Shown: positions 48,247 to 57,452 of the stretch, one piece after another
Position numbering within the stretch: position 1 is the stretch's first letter
Layout of the letters: each line of letters begins with the position of its first letter
The notes under the pieces: generated by a model
Database searches by the model: none
What the model was told of the DNA's origin: nothing
What the model saw: the letters and a program-made list of their open reading frames with translations, nothing else
Made by a program: the position numbers and the translations under genes
From: Pseudomonas sp. H1h
GTDB lineage: Bacteria; Pseudomonadota; Gammaproteobacteria; Pseudomonadales; Pseudomonadaceae
Assembly (NCBI RefSeq): GCF_000633255.1
Contig: NZ_AYMJ01000031.1
Span: 248,001-312,000, forward strand
Length of the DNA stretch: 64,000 bases
Direction of reading: 5' to 3'

Positions 48247-49083
48247 ATGATCTACAGCCTTGAAGACCTGCTCCACCTGATGAACCGTCTGCGCGACCCG
48301 CAGTTCGGTTGCCCGTGGGACATCAAGCAGACCTACGCGACCATCGTCCCGCACACCCTTGAAGAAGCCTACGAAGTGGCCGATGCCATCGAGCGTGGCG
48401 ACTTCGATCACTTGCAGGGCGAGTTGGGCGATCTGCTGTTTCAGGTCGTCTATTACAGTCAGTTGGCCCGGGAAGAAGGGCGCTTCGAATTTGCCGGGGT
48501 GGTCGACAGCATCACCCGCAAGCTGATCCGTCGTCATCCGCATGTATTCCCGACCGGCGATCTGTATGCGCCGCTGGACGTGCCGCGTCTGAGCGAGGAG
48601 CAGGTCAAGCAGCGTTGGGAAGAGATCAAGGCCGAAGAGCGCGCCGAGAAATCCGCCGCGCCCGAGCAACTGTCACTGCTTGATGACGTGCCTGCAACGT
48701 TGCCGGCGCTGTCCCGTTCGGCCAAGTTGCAAAAGCGCGCCGAGCAGGTCGGTTTCGATTGGCCGGATGCGCTGCCGGTGCTGGACAAGGTGCGTGAAGA
48801 ACTCGATGAGGTCCTCGAAGCCATGTCCGAAAACGATCCCGTCGCCGTGGCTGACGAGATCGGCGACCTGCTGTTTTCCGTGGTCAACCTGGCCCGGCAT
48901 CTGAAGGTCGATCCGGAAACCGCGCTGCGGGGCGCCAACGGCAAGTTCGAAAGACGTTTCCGATTTATCGAACAGGCATTGCGCGACACCCATCGTCCCA
49001 TGGAAGATTGCACCCTCGAAGAGTTGGACGCCCTGTGGGGTGAAGCCAAACGTCAGGAAAAGAATGCGCCCAGCTGCGGCTGA
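48247..49083 (+). CDS. mazG: Nucleoside triphosphate pyrophosphohydrolase MazG
   Basis: A 278-residue all-alpha NTP pyrophosphatase with two MazG domains. The first has HTLEEAYEVADAIERGD..GELGDLLFQVVYYSQ; the second has VREELDEVLEAMSENDPVAVADEIGDLLFSVVNLARH. The acidic EExxE..ExxD sets bind Mg2+. MazG removes aberrant nucleotides and lowers (p)ppGpp in E. coli, where it also neighbours relA. Next on the strand is the DUF2058 gene, 25 bases on. Confidence 0.95.
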   Translation: MIYSLEDLLHLMNRLRDPQFGCPWDIKQTYATIVPHTLEEAYEVADAIERGDFDHLQGELGDLLFQVVYYSQLAREEGRFEFAGVVDSITRKLIRRHPHVFPTGDLYAPLDVPRLSEEQVKQRWEEIKAEERAEKSAAPEQLSLLDDVPATLPALSRSAKLQKRAEQVGFDWPDALPVLDKVREELDEVLEAMSENDPVAVADEIGDLLFSVVNLARHLKVDPETALRGANGKFERRFRFIEQALRDTHRPMEDCTLEELDALWGEAKRQEKNAPSCG

Positions 49084-49108
49084 GCAACTGCCCAAGTGAG
49101 TAAGCCCC

Positions 49109-49651
49109 ATGAGTATTTCCCTTCGCGACCAGTTGCTCAAAGCAGGCCTGGTCAACCAAAAGCAGGCCAAGCAGGTCAGCAAAGACAAGCAGAAGCAACA
49201 GCGTCTGGCCCACAAGGGGCAGGCCGAGCTGGATGATTCGCAGCAACGCGCCGCCCAGGAAGCCATGGCCGAGAAGGTCAAGCGCGACCAGGAGCTGAAC
49301 CGTCAGCAGCAAGAGAAAGCCGAGGCCAAGGCCCGTGCCGCGCAGGTCAAGCAGTTGATCGAAGTCTCGCGTCTGCCGAAGCTGACCACCGAGGACTACT
49401 ACAACTTTGTCGATGACAAGAAGGTCAAGCGCATCTCGGTCAATACGCTGATGCGCAACAAGCTCAGCAGCGGCTCGCTGGCAATCGTGCACCATGCCGG
49501 TGGCTACGAAGTGATCCCCCGTGAAGCGGCCCTGAAGATCCAGGAGCGCGACCCGCAGCGCATCGTGCAGCTCAACGTGCAGACCGAAGAGGTCAATGCC
49601 GAGGACGATCCGTACGCGGCCTATCAGATCCCTGATGACCTGATGTGGTAA
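49109..49651 (+). CDS. DUF2058 (YaiL-type) nucleic-acid-associated protein
   Basis: A 180-residue, highly charged protein. Residues 1-95 are Lys/Gln/Glu-rich with coiled-coil character (LRDQLLKAGLVNQKQAKQVSKDKQKQQR). The C-terminal half has the conserved VDDKKVKRISVN, LAIVHHAGGYEVIPREAALKI and ending DDPYAAYQIPDDLMW. The family is annotated as nucleoprotein or polynucleotide-associated; its function is not established. It follows mazG and is closed by a strong terminator. Confidence 0.88.
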   Translation: MSISLRDQLLKAGLVNQKQAKQVSKDKQKQQRLAHKGQAELDDSQQRAAQEAMAEKVKRDQELNRQQQEKAEAKARAAQVKQLIEVSRLPKLTTEDYYNFVDDKKVKRISVNTLMRNKLSSGSLAIVHHAGGYEVIPREAALKIQERDPQRIVQLNVQTEEVNAEDDPYAAYQIPDDLMW

Positions 49652-49668
49652 ATCGATAAAGCTGTAAC

Positions 49669-49705
49669 AACGACAAACCCCGCTCATGGCGGGGTTTGTC
49701 GTTTT
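49669..49705. terminator. Terminator after the DUF2058 gene
   Basis: Fifteen-bp arms AACGACAAACCCCGC (49669-49683) and GCGGGGTTTGTCGTT (49689-49703), followed by TT. It can also serve the convergent 62-aa gene. Confidence 0.9.
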
Positions 49706-49721
49706 CAATGCTGTGGTTGAT

Positions 49722-49910
49722 TCAGGAGGAGCGGGCTTCGCGTTGTTGCTCCAGCACTTCCAGTTCGGCCTTGTAGTTGTGGGCATCGATCTCGTTGTGG
49801 AACATGCCGACCAGCAAGTCTTGTTGATGCACATCCCAGATTCGTACGCCGGCGGCTACGCCTTCATGGGACATGTGTGAATCGTCGCGTTCAGTTACTT
49901 TTACAGTCAT
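49722..49910 (-). CDS. Small conserved hypothetical protein, 62 aa
   Basis: A 62-residue acidic, soluble protein (VRIWDVHQQDLLVGMFHNEIDAHNYKAELEVLEQQ), family not recognised. The ATG at 49910 has GGAG ~8 bases upstream, and a promoter-like TTTACT/TATAAA pair lies 52-81 bases upstream. It has its own terminator region downstream, shared with the DUF2058 gene. The good start signals and protein-like composition argue that it is real. Confidence 0.7.
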   Translation of the reverse strand: MTVKVTERDDSHMSHEGVAAGVRIWDVHQQDLLVGMFHNEIDAHNYKAELEVLEQQREARSS

Positions 49911-49961
49911 CTGCTAGCTCCAAATCTCAAGTTATCTGCAGCAAGGCGTGTGCAGGACTCT

Positions 49962-49991
49962 TTTATATGATTTGTTAGCTTGCTAAGTAAA
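49962..49991 (-). promoter_or_regulatory. Candidate sigma-70 promoter of the 62-aa gene
   Basis: On the minus strand, TTTACT (49991-49986) and TATAAA (49967-49962) with an 18-base spacer, in an AT-rich patch of otherwise GC-rich DNA. Confidence 0.5.
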
Positions 49992-50121
49992 CGGCTGATT
50001 TGTGCAATGTATTCTTGCGAAAACCGCAACAGTGCTACGGCCCGCTAAATCCGCGACATTCGGTCGCATGCGGCAAGGTTTCATGACAGAAGTTTCATCT
50101 CCAGACGCACTAAAAATCCCC

Positions 50122-50209
50122 TGTGGGAGCGGGCTTGCTCGCGAATGCGGTGGATCAGGAGTGAAGATGTTTACTGAAAAAACGCATTCGCGAGCAAGCC
50201 CGCTCCCAA
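50122..50209. repeat. REPIN between the 62-aa gene and fabB
   Basis: A forward arm at 50122-50145 and an inverted arm at 50187-50209. With the promoter on the left and the fabB terminator on the right, it accounts for the gap 49911-50302; nothing else is visible there. Confidence 0.86.
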
Positions 50210-50245
50210 AGGGTATTGCGGTGTGCCTGCTACTTTCTGCAGGCC

Positions 50246-50278
50246 AAAAAAAACGCCCCGAACCAGTCGGGGCGTTTT
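50246..50278 (-). terminator. Terminator of fabA-fabB
   Basis: AAAACGCCCCGA and TCGGGGCGTTTT arms around ACCAG; on the minus strand the hairpin is followed by a run of T. Confidence 0.9.
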
Positions 50279-50302
50279 CATGTGTGGCTCAAGCGGGAGG
50301 AA

Positions 50303-51523
50303 TTACTTGCCTTCCCAGCGCTTCAGTACCAGCGTGGCGTTGGTGCCGCCGAAGCCGAAGCTGTTGCTCATCACGGTGTTGATGGTGGCGTTTTCGCGGG
50401 TCTTGGTCAGCACCGGCAGATCGGCCACTTCAGGGTCCAGCTCGTCGATGTTGGCGGAACCGGCAATGAAGTTGCCTTCCATCATCAGCATGCAGTAGAT
50501 CGCTTCGTGAACGCCGGCGGCGCCCAGGGAGTGACCGGACAGGCTCTTGGTCGAGCTGATCGCTGGAGCCTTGTCGCCGAACACTTCACGCACACCTTTC
50601 ATTTCCGCGACGTCACCGACCGGAGTCGAGGTGCCGTGGGTGTTCAGGTAGTCGATCGGGGTGTCGACGGTGGACATTGCCATCTGCATGCAGCGGATCG
50701 CGCCTTCGCCACTTGGGGCAACCATGTCGTAGCCGTCGGACGTTGCACCGTAGCCAACGATTTCAGCGTAGATCTTGGCGCCACGGGCCAGAGCGTGTTC
50801 CAGCTCTTCAACCACGACCATACCGCCACCGCCAGCGATGACGAAACCGTCACGGTCGGCGTCGTAGGCACGGGAAGCCTGTTGCGGGGTGTCGTTGCGC
50901 TTGCTGGACAGGGCGCCCATGGCGTCGAACAGGAACGACTGGCTCCAGTGCTCTTCTTCACCGCCACCGGCGAAGACGATGTCCTGCTTGCCCATCTGGA
51001 TCTGTTCCATGGCGGTACCGATGCAGTGAGCACTGGTGGCGCAGGCAGATGCGATGGAATAGTTCAGGCCCTTGATCTTGAACGGTGTGGCCAGGCACGC
51101 GGAAACGGTGCTGCTCATGGTCCGCGTTACACGGTATGGGCCAACGCGTTTCACGCCTTTTTCGCGCAGGATGTCCAGCGCTTCCATCTGGTTCAGGGTC
51201 GACGCGCCGCCGGAGCCGGCGATCAGGCCGGTACGCGGGTTGGACACTTGCTCTTCGGTCAGGCCGGAGTCAGCGATGGCGTCTTTCATGGCCAGGTAGG
51301 CATAAGCCGCTGCGTGGCCGACGAAACGATAGATCTTGCGATCGATCAGTTCTTCAAGGTTGAGGTCGATGGAGCCGGAAACCTGGCTACGCAGACCCAT
51401 TTCAGCATATTCCGGGTTGAACCGGATGCCAGGGCGGCTTGCACGCAGGTTAGCGGAGACGGTCTCTTTGTCATTGCCCAGGCACGAAACAATGCCCAGA
51501 CCAGTGATAACGACGCGGCGCAT
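50303..51523 (-). CDS. fabB: Beta-ketoacyl-ACP synthase I FabB
   Basis: A 406-residue condensing enzyme of type II fatty acid synthesis, needed to elongate unsaturated chains. The nucleophile Cys is in [14 protein letters not shown] (about 158-171), and the two active-site histidines are in [11 protein letters not shown] and [29 protein letters not shown] closes the fold. It is 11 bases downstream of fabA, in the classical Pseudomonas fabAB operon. Confidence 0.97.
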   Translation of the reverse strand: MRRVVITGLGIVSCLGNDKETVSANLRASRPGIRFNPEYAEMGLRSQVSGSIDLNLEELIDRKIYRFVGHAAAYAYLAMKDAIADSGLTEEQVSNPRTGLIAGSGGASTLNQMEALDILREKGVKRVGPYRVTRTMSSTVSACLATPFKIKGLNYSIASACATSAHCIGTAMEQIQMGKQDIVFAGGGEEEHWSQSFLFDAMGALSSKRNDTPQQASRAYDADRDGFVIAGGGGMVVVEELEHALARGAKIYAEIVGYGATSDGYDMVAPSGEGAIRCMQMAMSTVDTPIDYLNTHGTSTPVGDVAEMKGVREVFGDKAPAISSTKSLSGHSLGAAGVHEAIYCMLMMEGNFIAGSANIDELDPEVADLPVLTKTRENATINTVMSNSFGFGGTNATLVLKRWEGK

Positions 51524-51534
51524 GCGAATAACCC

Positions 51535-52050
51535 TTAGAAGTTGTCAGTGGAGGTGAACACGCCGACGCGAAGGCCTTCGGCGGTGTAGATTTCGCGACC
51601 GTCGACAGTCACCGAACCATCGGCGATGGCCAGGTTCAGCTTGCCCTTGAGGACGCGTTTGATATGAATGTTGTAGGTGACTTTCTTGGCGGTCGGCAGC
51701 ACCTGGCCGAAGAATTTCACTTCGCCCGAACCCAGCGCACGGCCGCGGCCCGGCAGGCCTTGCCAGCCCAGGAAGAAGCCGACCAGTTGCCACATGGCGT
51801 CCAGACCCAGGCAGCCCGGCATCACCGGATCGCCTTCGAAGTGGCACGCGAAGAACCACAGGTCAGGGTTGATATCCAGCTCGGCGACCAATTCACCTTT
51901 GCCGTACTTGCCGCCTTCTTCGCTGATCAGGGTGATGCGATCCACCATCAGCATGTTCGGGGCGGGCAGTTGCGCGTTACCCGGGCCGAACAGCTCACCG
52001 CGACTGCAGCGCAGCAGATCTTCCCGAGTAAAGGCGTTTTGTTTGGTCAT
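51535..52050 (-). CDS. fabA: 3-hydroxydecanoyl-ACP dehydratase/isomerase FabA
   Basis: A 171-residue hotdog-fold enzyme that dehydrates 3-hydroxydecanoyl-ACP and isomerises the product to the cis-3 form, the entry to unsaturated fatty acids. The catalytic His is in [24 protein letters not shown], with the Asp partner in GLDAMWQ. GAGGAG precedes the ATG. It is first in fabAB. A palindrome 135-148 bases upstream may bind a lipid-responsive repressor. Confidence 0.97.
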   Translation of the reverse strand: MTKQNAFTREDLLRCSRGELFGPGNAQLPAPNMLMVDRITLISEEGGKYGKGELVAELDINPDLWFFACHFEGDPVMPGCLGLDAMWQLVGFFLGWQGLPGRGRALGSGEVKFFGQVLPTAKKVTYNIHIKRVLKGKLNLAIADGSVTVDGREIYTAEGLRVGVFTSTDNF

Positions 52051-52184
52051 GCGAGCTCCTCAATAATCCCATGCGGCAGGTGGGGCAAATCTTCCCGGCC
52101 GATCGACGCGTTCATGCCTCGTACCGGCAGCCTACTCATAGACTATTGCGTTGTGGTGAAAGTCACAGCACCAAGGACATGAAT

Positions 52185-52198
52185 GTACACTTGTGCAC
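52185..52198. promoter_or_regulatory. Palindrome upstream of fabA, possible DesT/FabR-type operator
   Basis: GTACACTTGTGCAC is a near-perfect palindrome (one mismatched arm pair plus the centre). The regulators FabR (E. coli) and DesT (P. aeruginosa) bind palindromes upstream of fab genes, and this one has a FabR-like ACACTTGTG look. The exact promoter was not located. Confidence 0.4.
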
Positions 52199-52297
52199 TG
52201 AAATTTTTATTCAAGCCTCTTTTGAGGCTCGTTCGGGTGCCTAAGACTGCCGCACTTTCGCTTTTCACGCCAGTCGCAGATGGTCGAAAAACCGTCA

Positions 52298-54202
52298 CTA
52301 CTGCACCCAGCGCTGCAGAATCTGTTGTAGGTCATTGCGTTTGAACGGCTTCGCCAGATAATCGTTCATGCCCGCCGACAGGCAGGTTTCGCGATCCCCC
52401 TGCAACGCGTTGGCGGTCAGCGCGATGATGGGCACGTCACTGCGTCCGGGCAGCAGACGGATCTGCCGGGTAGCCTCATACCCGTCGATGATCGGCAGAC
52501 GGCAATCCATCAGAATCACTTCAAAATCATTGCCTTCGGCGCTGCGTACCGCCTGCGCGCCGTCGGTGGCGACGCTCACAGTAAAGCCCAGGCTGCGCAA
52601 CATTGCCTCGATGACGGTCTGGTTGACCGGATTGTCCTCCACCAGCAACACATTGCGCCCTTCACCGTGCCCGTTGCCATTGGCCGCACGCGGTGCCGCC
52701 AGTTGCGGCAACGTCTGCTTATATAAGGCCAGCGGGATTTCCAGGGTGAACACCGAGCCCCGGCCTTCTTCACTTTGCGCACGCAACGTTCCACCCATGC
52801 GTTCGGCCAGGGTGCGGGCGATCGGCAAGCCGAGTCCGGTACCGCCATAACGCCGCGAAATCGAACTGTCGGCTTGCTGGAACGCGTCGAACATCAACTC
52901 CAGGCTTTGCGAGGAGATCCCGATGCCGCTGTCGCGCACCGAACAGGTGAACCACAGCAGTTCGTGATCCAGCGACTGCCACTGCGCCTCGATGCTGACC
53001 CGGCCGCGCTCGGTGAACTTCAAGGCGTTGCCCACCAGATTGACCAGAATCTGCCGGATCCGCGTCGGGTCACCCTGCACCTGCAAGTCGCGCATGTCCT
53101 CGGGAATCCGCAGGTTCAGGTCCAGGCCCCGCTGGGCTGCGCTGTGCTGGAACGACTGGGCGCAAGCGCCGATCAGGTCGGCGAGGTTGAACGGGATGTG
53201 CTCAAGCTCCAGCTCCGAGCGTTCGATCCGCGAGAAGTCGAGAATGTCGTTGATGACTTTCAGCAGATGCTCGGTGGACTCCGAAGCGAGCGCTGCATAC
53301 TCGATCTGCTCCTCGGTCATGTCCGTGGTTTCCAGCAACTGCAACATGCCCAGCACCCCATTCATGGGTGTGCGCAGTTCGTGGCTCATCATCGCCAGGA
53401 AATCGGATTTGGCGTTGTTGGCTTTTTCCGCTTCTTCGCGGGTCTGGATCAGTTGCGCCATCGCCTGATGCTGTTCGCGGCTGGCCTGCTCCAGTGCCTG
53501 GGCGAGGTTGTTGATGTGCTGCGACAAAGCGCCGAGTTCGGTGTCATCGACAATCGGCAGCGGGGTTTTGTAGTCACCCTGTTGAATCGCCTTGACCGCG
53601 TTGCCGATATCGCGAATCGGCGCCGACAGGCTGCCGGCCAGACGCCGCGCCAGAACAAAAGTGAAGAGCAGGGCGAACAACGCCAGTATCCCGGCCTTGA
53701 GCAGGATTTCCTGTTGGCGCTGACTGAAGGCATCGTTGGACAGGCCGACGATCACCCGGCCCAGATAATCCTCGCTGGTCACGTTGATGCTGGCTTTGGC
53801 GTCGTGGAAAAAATCGCTGTTCAAGGCGATCCGTTGCAGACGCACCGGTGCCTGGAACACTTCGACCTGATGCGGTCGGTTGTGTGTGTCAGAGGCTTGT
53901 TCAACGTAGGCCAGAATCCGGTTGGCGCTGTCCTGCACCTCGATGAAGCGAACGTTCGGTGTAGCCAGTGTCGCCTTGAGCAGGCTTTCCAGCACTTCGT
54001 TGTTGCCGGAAATCACCCCGTACTCGGTGGCGGGGGCCAGTTGATTGGCGATCAGTTGCCCGGTGTGATTGAGCTCCTGACGCAAATCCTGGATGCGCAC
54101 GAAGGTAAAGAAACTGATCAGCAACAGCGTGAGCAGCAGCGCAGGGCCCAGGCTGATCAGTTGCGTGCGGGTGTTGATGTCCCAGCGGCGACGCAGATTC
54201 AT
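52298..54202 (-). CDS. Hybrid sensor histidine kinase, PA1611-like
   Basis: 634 residues. TM1 is ~16-34, a periplasmic domain ~35-165, TM2 ~168-186, then HAMP. The HisKA box FLAMMSHELRTPMNG has His274. HATPase motifs are NLVGNALKFTERG, DSGIGI and GGTGLGLPIA. The C-terminal receiver has Asp566 (VILMDCRLPIIDG) and no Hpt domain. In P. aeruginosa the kinase beside fabA (PA1611) interacts with RetS and HptB, controlling the Gac/Rsm switch; orthology here is inferred from position and layout. Its start overlaps the binding-protein gene by 4 bases. Confidence 0.9.
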   Translation of the reverse strand: MNLRRRWDINTRTQLISLGPALLLTLLLISFFTFVRIQDLRQELNHTGQLIANQLAPATEYGVISGNNEVLESLLKATLATPNVRFIEVQDSANRILAYVEQASDTHNRPHQVEVFQAPVRLQRIALNSDFFHDAKASINVTSEDYLGRVIVGLSNDAFSQRQQEILLKAGILALFALLFTFVLARRLAGSLSAPIRDIGNAVKAIQQGDYKTPLPIVDDTELGALSQHINNLAQALEQASREQHQAMAQLIQTREEAEKANNAKSDFLAMMSHELRTPMNGVLGMLQLLETTDMTEEQIEYAALASESTEHLLKVINDILDFSRIERSELELEHIPFNLADLIGACAQSFQHSAAQRGLDLNLRIPEDMRDLQVQGDPTRIRQILVNLVGNALKFTERGRVSIEAQWQSLDHELLWFTCSVRDSGIGISSQSLELMFDAFQQADSSISRRYGGTGLGLPIARTLAERMGGTLRAQSEEGRGSVFTLEIPLALYKQTLPQLAAPRAANGNGHGEGRNVLLVEDNPVNQTVIEAMLRSLGFTVSVATDGAQAVRSAEGNDFEVILMDCRLPIIDGYEATRQIRLLPGRSDVPIIALTANALQGDRETCLSAGMNDYLAKPFKRNDLQQILQRWVQ

Positions 54203-55131
54203 GGGTGGCTTTCTCCTTCAGCCAACTGGCGGGCAACAGACGCTTCATCGATTGGCTCGATACCCAGGGAACGAGCGACCTGCGCATTACTTGAAACTTT
54301 AAAACGTTGCGGATACAGGGTTCGCGGCCACGTGGCCGGAGGGCGGTCGAGCAACTCGTCGAGGATCGCCAGCCAATCGGGCTGATCGCTGTACGTGCTG
54401 GCCAGGCTGCCGGCACGGACAAACGACGCGTTTGGCCCAACCAGGGCGATTTGTCGCGAGTAGCTGCTGAGCAGCAGGTTTTTCGCGGTTTTCGGGTTGT
54501 ACAGGTCCGGGTCGTCGAGGCCCAGCAGCACGTCACTGTTTTTCAGCACTGTCTGCAACGGGCGGCTGTCCTGAGTGTTGTTCCAGCGCTGGCTGACGAT
54601 CTGCAGATTGAGCGGAACGGCGGCCTGGCGCAGCTCCTTGAGCAGGAATTCGCTGTGTTGGTCGAACAGCACGCCGACCCGCCGCGCCTGCGGCAGTATC
54701 CGCTGGATCAATTGCAGTTGCCGGCCCAGCGGTGGATCGCTCCACAGCAGGCTCAAGTGCGCCGGTTGCGCGCCCCCCAAGCGCTGCCGGGCTTGCAGGC
54801 GGCTGATGCGCAACACCAGCGTCGCCGGTCCCTGAGGCTCTTTAAGGCGCCAATCGAGGCTGGGCAGGTCGAGCAGAATCATCCGCAGGTTGTTCGGCAA
54901 CTTGCCCGGCGCCGGCAGGCTGGCCAATGGCTGGAACCGCACGTTATCGGTGGGGCGCAGCTCGCTCAAGGCCTGGACGAAGGCCTGCACGCCAGGACTT
55001 TCTTCGGCGCCGGTCAGCAGAATATCGGCCGCTTGCACCGCCACGCCGTGCAGCCACGCGGTCAAAAACAGACAGGCACCGGCCAGCCAGTGGCCAAGGG
55101 TTGGCGTCTTGTTTGCCGTGCCGTAGCGCAC
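54199..55131 (-). CDS. Periplasmic ABC-substrate-binding-like protein
   Basis: 310 residues. A Sec signal peptide (LAGACLFLTAWLHGVAVQA) is followed by a two-lobed binding-protein-like sequence: ILLTGAEESPGVQAFVQALSEL, QARRVGVLFDQHSEFLLKEL, LKNSDVLLGLDDPDLYNPKT and QIALVGPNASFVRAGSLAS. This resembles the ABC-substrate-binding family (PF04392 type). No ABC transporter genes accompany it. Its position directly before a hybrid kinase and after a TonB receptor suggests it senses a ligand for the kinase. It starts one base after the receptor's stop codon. Confidence 0.82.
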   Translation of the reverse strand: MRYGTANKTPTLGHWLAGACLFLTAWLHGVAVQAADILLTGAEESPGVQAFVQALSELRPTDNVRFQPLASLPAPGKLPNNLRMILLDLPSLDWRLKEPQGPATLVLRISRLQARQRLGGAQPAHLSLLWSDPPLGRQLQLIQRILPQARRVGVLFDQHSEFLLKELRQAAVPLNLQIVSQRWNNTQDSRPLQTVLKNSDVLLGLDDPDLYNPKTAKNLLLSSYSRQIALVGPNASFVRAGSLASTYSDQPDWLAILDELLDRPPATWPRTLYPQRFKVSSNAQVARSLGIEPIDEASVARQLAEGESHP

Positions 55132-55132
55132 C

Positions 55133-57256
55133 TTAGAACTCCAGCTCGGCGCTGAAATACATCACCCGGCGCTCGTCGTAATTGTTGTCGACGAAGGTGG
55201 TCGGCTCGTTATCGAGCCGCTGTTGCAGGACGCCGGCCAGTTGCAATTGAGCCTTGCCCAAAGCGATGCGTTTGGCGATGCGCGTGTCGACTCGCTCGAA
55301 GCGGTAGCCGTTGAGCGCGTTGTCGCCGTAATAGAAGAGGGCGCTGTTCCAGCCGTGCCCCCAATCGCGCAACCAACCGGCGGAGCCGCTGTTGCGTGAG
55401 GTGAATTGCTGATCCAGTGGATTGCTTGCCTCGGCATCGACGAAAGCGTACGTGAAGCGCAGGCGATCGATCATGCTCAGGCGCCAGTCGAGCTGGGTTT
55501 CAGTGCCGCGAAAACGTGAGCTGTTGGCGTTGCTGGCGATGTACTGGTTGTTGCGCAGCGGCTCGCTGATCATCCCGGTGATTTCGTCGTAGAACAGCTT
55601 CACATCGACCGCCAGCCCCAGCTCGGCGAAATAGCCGTTGTAGCCCAGCTCGCGCGAGCGCATGTGCTCCTGATCGAGATCCCCCGGACCGCGGGTCTTG
55701 ACGAAGTAGCGGGCCGAAGACTGACCGTAGGCCGAGGGCCGCAGGTTGCTCACCTGATAGCTCCAGTTGACGTTGTTCTCGAACATGTCCGGCGAGCGGA
55801 TCGCCTCCGAGTACACCGCGCGCAGGCCATGGCGCGGGTTGATCAGGTAATTGACCGCGAACCGGGGCGTCAGCGAACTGCCGATCAGTTGGGTGTTTTC
55901 GAACATTGCGCCGCCCTGCAACAGCCAGTGTTCGCTGGCGCGCCATTCCAGTTGGCCGAACGCACGCCAAGTGGTGTCGTCCAGCGTGCCGTTGAAGTAG
56001 GTCTCGGAATCGGCCCGGTCGTAACGATAGTTCATGCCGCTGACCAGTCGCAGACTGTCGGACAGGCTGAGGGTGTCCTGCAATTCGAGGTCGTAGCGCG
56101 ACTCGCGGGCGCTTTGGTCGATGTCGCCGCACAGGGTCTGGCTGGCACCGTTGCGCCACTGATCCAGCACTTGATTGGCCAGGGCCATTTCCTGTGGGGT
56201 GCCAGCCTCCGGGCCGGGGCCGGTGAAGCGGGTGATGTTGCGCGCCAGGCGTTCGGTGTAGTTCGGGTTCAGCTGCCACAACTGCGTCAACTGCGGACTG
56301 AACGACACTTCGGCATCGCAGGCGCGCCACACTTGCTGGCGATCCCAGTGCTGGGCCGAACCTTGTATATAAAGGCTGTGTTGCGGATTGATGTCGAGAT
56401 TCCAGCGCACCGAGCCGGCGTAATCCTTGGCCACCACGTCAGAATTGTTCCCGGCAGCGGTAATCCCCGAGAACACCGGGCGGTAGGTGTAAGGTCGCTG
56501 ATTGGTGCCATCCTTCGCGTTGACCTGCCAGTCGAGGCTCTGGTTGTCGCTCAGGGTATGGCTGACGGCGAGGCTGAAGCGGTTCAAGCGACGGCTGTCA
56601 CGATAATCGGCGCCAGTGCGGTCGCTGTCGAAGCCGTCGTCTTCCTGGCCGGACAGCGACAGACGCAGATCGCCGCCATTCCAGCCGGTGCCCTGGCTGG
56701 CATAGAAATCGTTGATGCCGCGCTGGCCACGGGTGTACTTCAGTCGCGTGCCGTGGCTGTCCGCCGGGTTGCGGGTGATGATGTTGACCACCGCCATCAG
56801 CGCGTTGGCGCCATAGCTGACGGTGTTCGGCCCACGGAAAACCTCGATGCGCTCGATGTCTTCCATGGCCACCGGAATGTCGCTCCAGTCCACCGTGGCG
56901 AGGCCCGCGCGGTACACCGAGCGGCCATCGATCAACACCTGCATGCGTCGCGCTTCACTGGCATTGGTTCCGTGATAATTGACCGCCGCCTGATTGCCGC
57001 TGATGTTGCCGACCATCATCCCCGGCACCAGGCGCAGCAGTTCGCTGATGTCGCGGGCGCCGCTGGCGTTGATCAATTCACTGTCGATGACGGTCATGCT
57101 CCCCGGCACTTCCGCTGGCGTCTGTTTCAGGCGCGTGGCCGTCAGCACCTGCGGCAGCGTTTCGCTGTCGACAAACAGGTCGTCCGCCTGCAATACCGGG
57201 CTGAACAACAGCGCCAGTAACAGGGACGAACGCGAAGGGTGAGAGCCAAAAGACAC
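55133..57256 (-). CDS. TonB-dependent outer membrane receptor
   Basis: 707 residues. A signal peptide (LLLALLFSPVLQA) precedes a plug domain: LPQVLTATRLKQTPAEVPGSMTVID, ARDISELLRLVPGMMVG, VLIDGRSVY and IERIEVFRGPNTVSYGANALMAVVNIIT. A beta-barrel ends MYFSAELEF. Such receptors import siderophores, vitamins or other large solutes using TonB energy. The ligand is not evident. The start is GTG at 57256 with AAGG ~8 bases upstream. It is the first gene of a tightly spaced operon with the binding-protein and kinase genes. Confidence 0.92.
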   Translation of the reverse strand: MSFGSHPSRSSLLLALLFSPVLQADDLFVDSETLPQVLTATRLKQTPAEVPGSMTVIDSELINASGARDISELLRLVPGMMVGNISGNQAAVNYHGTNASEARRMQVLIDGRSVYRAGLATVDWSDIPVAMEDIERIEVFRGPNTVSYGANALMAVVNIITRNPADSHGTRLKYTRGQRGINDFYASQGTGWNGGDLRLSLSGQEDDGFDSDRTGADYRDSRRLNRFSLAVSHTLSDNQSLDWQVNAKDGTNQRPYTYRPVFSGITAAGNNSDVVAKDYAGSVRWNLDINPQHSLYIQGSAQHWDRQQVWRACDAEVSFSPQLTQLWQLNPNYTERLARNITRFTGPGPEAGTPQEMALANQVLDQWRNGASQTLCGDIDQSARESRYDLELQDTLSLSDSLRLVSGMNYRYDRADSETYFNGTLDDTTWRAFGQLEWRASEHWLLQGGAMFENTQLIGSSLTPRFAVNYLINPRHGLRAVYSEAIRSPDMFENNVNWSYQVSNLRPSAYGQSSARYFVKTRGPGDLDQEHMRSRELGYNGYFAELGLAVDVKLFYDEITGMISEPLRNNQYIASNANSSRFRGTETQLDWRLSMIDRLRFTYAFVDAEASNPLDQQFTSRNSGSAGWLRDWGHGWNSALFYYGDNALNGYRFERVDTRIAKRIALGKAQLQLAGVLQQRLDNEPTTFVDNNYDERRVMYFSAELEF

Positions 57257-57409
57257 GACACAGCCTTGATCACAATGAATTGGCGCGCATGTTAACCGAG
57301 GGCAGCGAGTTTTCCAGTCACGATGCGGGCATTTTCCTCGGTTTTATTGGTCTTCTTCCTACAAGTGCCGGTAATTGACGCAGGGGCTGGCCGCGACCCG
57401 GTCGCCCCG

Positions 57410-57415
57410 TATAAT
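57410..57415 (+). promoter_or_regulatory. Candidate -10 of gpsA
   Basis: A perfect TATAAT 38 bases before the gpsA start. The usual -35 position is not consensus. Confidence 0.5.
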
Positions 57416-57452
57416 GCCGGCATCGCCACTGGTATGGATTAACGGATTACAT

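Noticed and set aside
52214-52229. Hairpin AGCCTC-TTTT-GAGGCT as terminator of the receptor-kinase operon
   Set aside because: The stem is short and no T run follows on the minus strand; too weak to annotate.
45824-57220. Other long antisense frames over relA, fabB, the hybrid kinase and the TonB receptor
   Set aside because: Each lies opposite a clear gene and has the Gln/Val/His/Arg-rich composition typical of reversed GC-rich coding sequence.
57375-57415. TTGACG as -35 partner of TATAAT before gpsA
   Set aside because: The spacer is 29 bases, far outside the working range.
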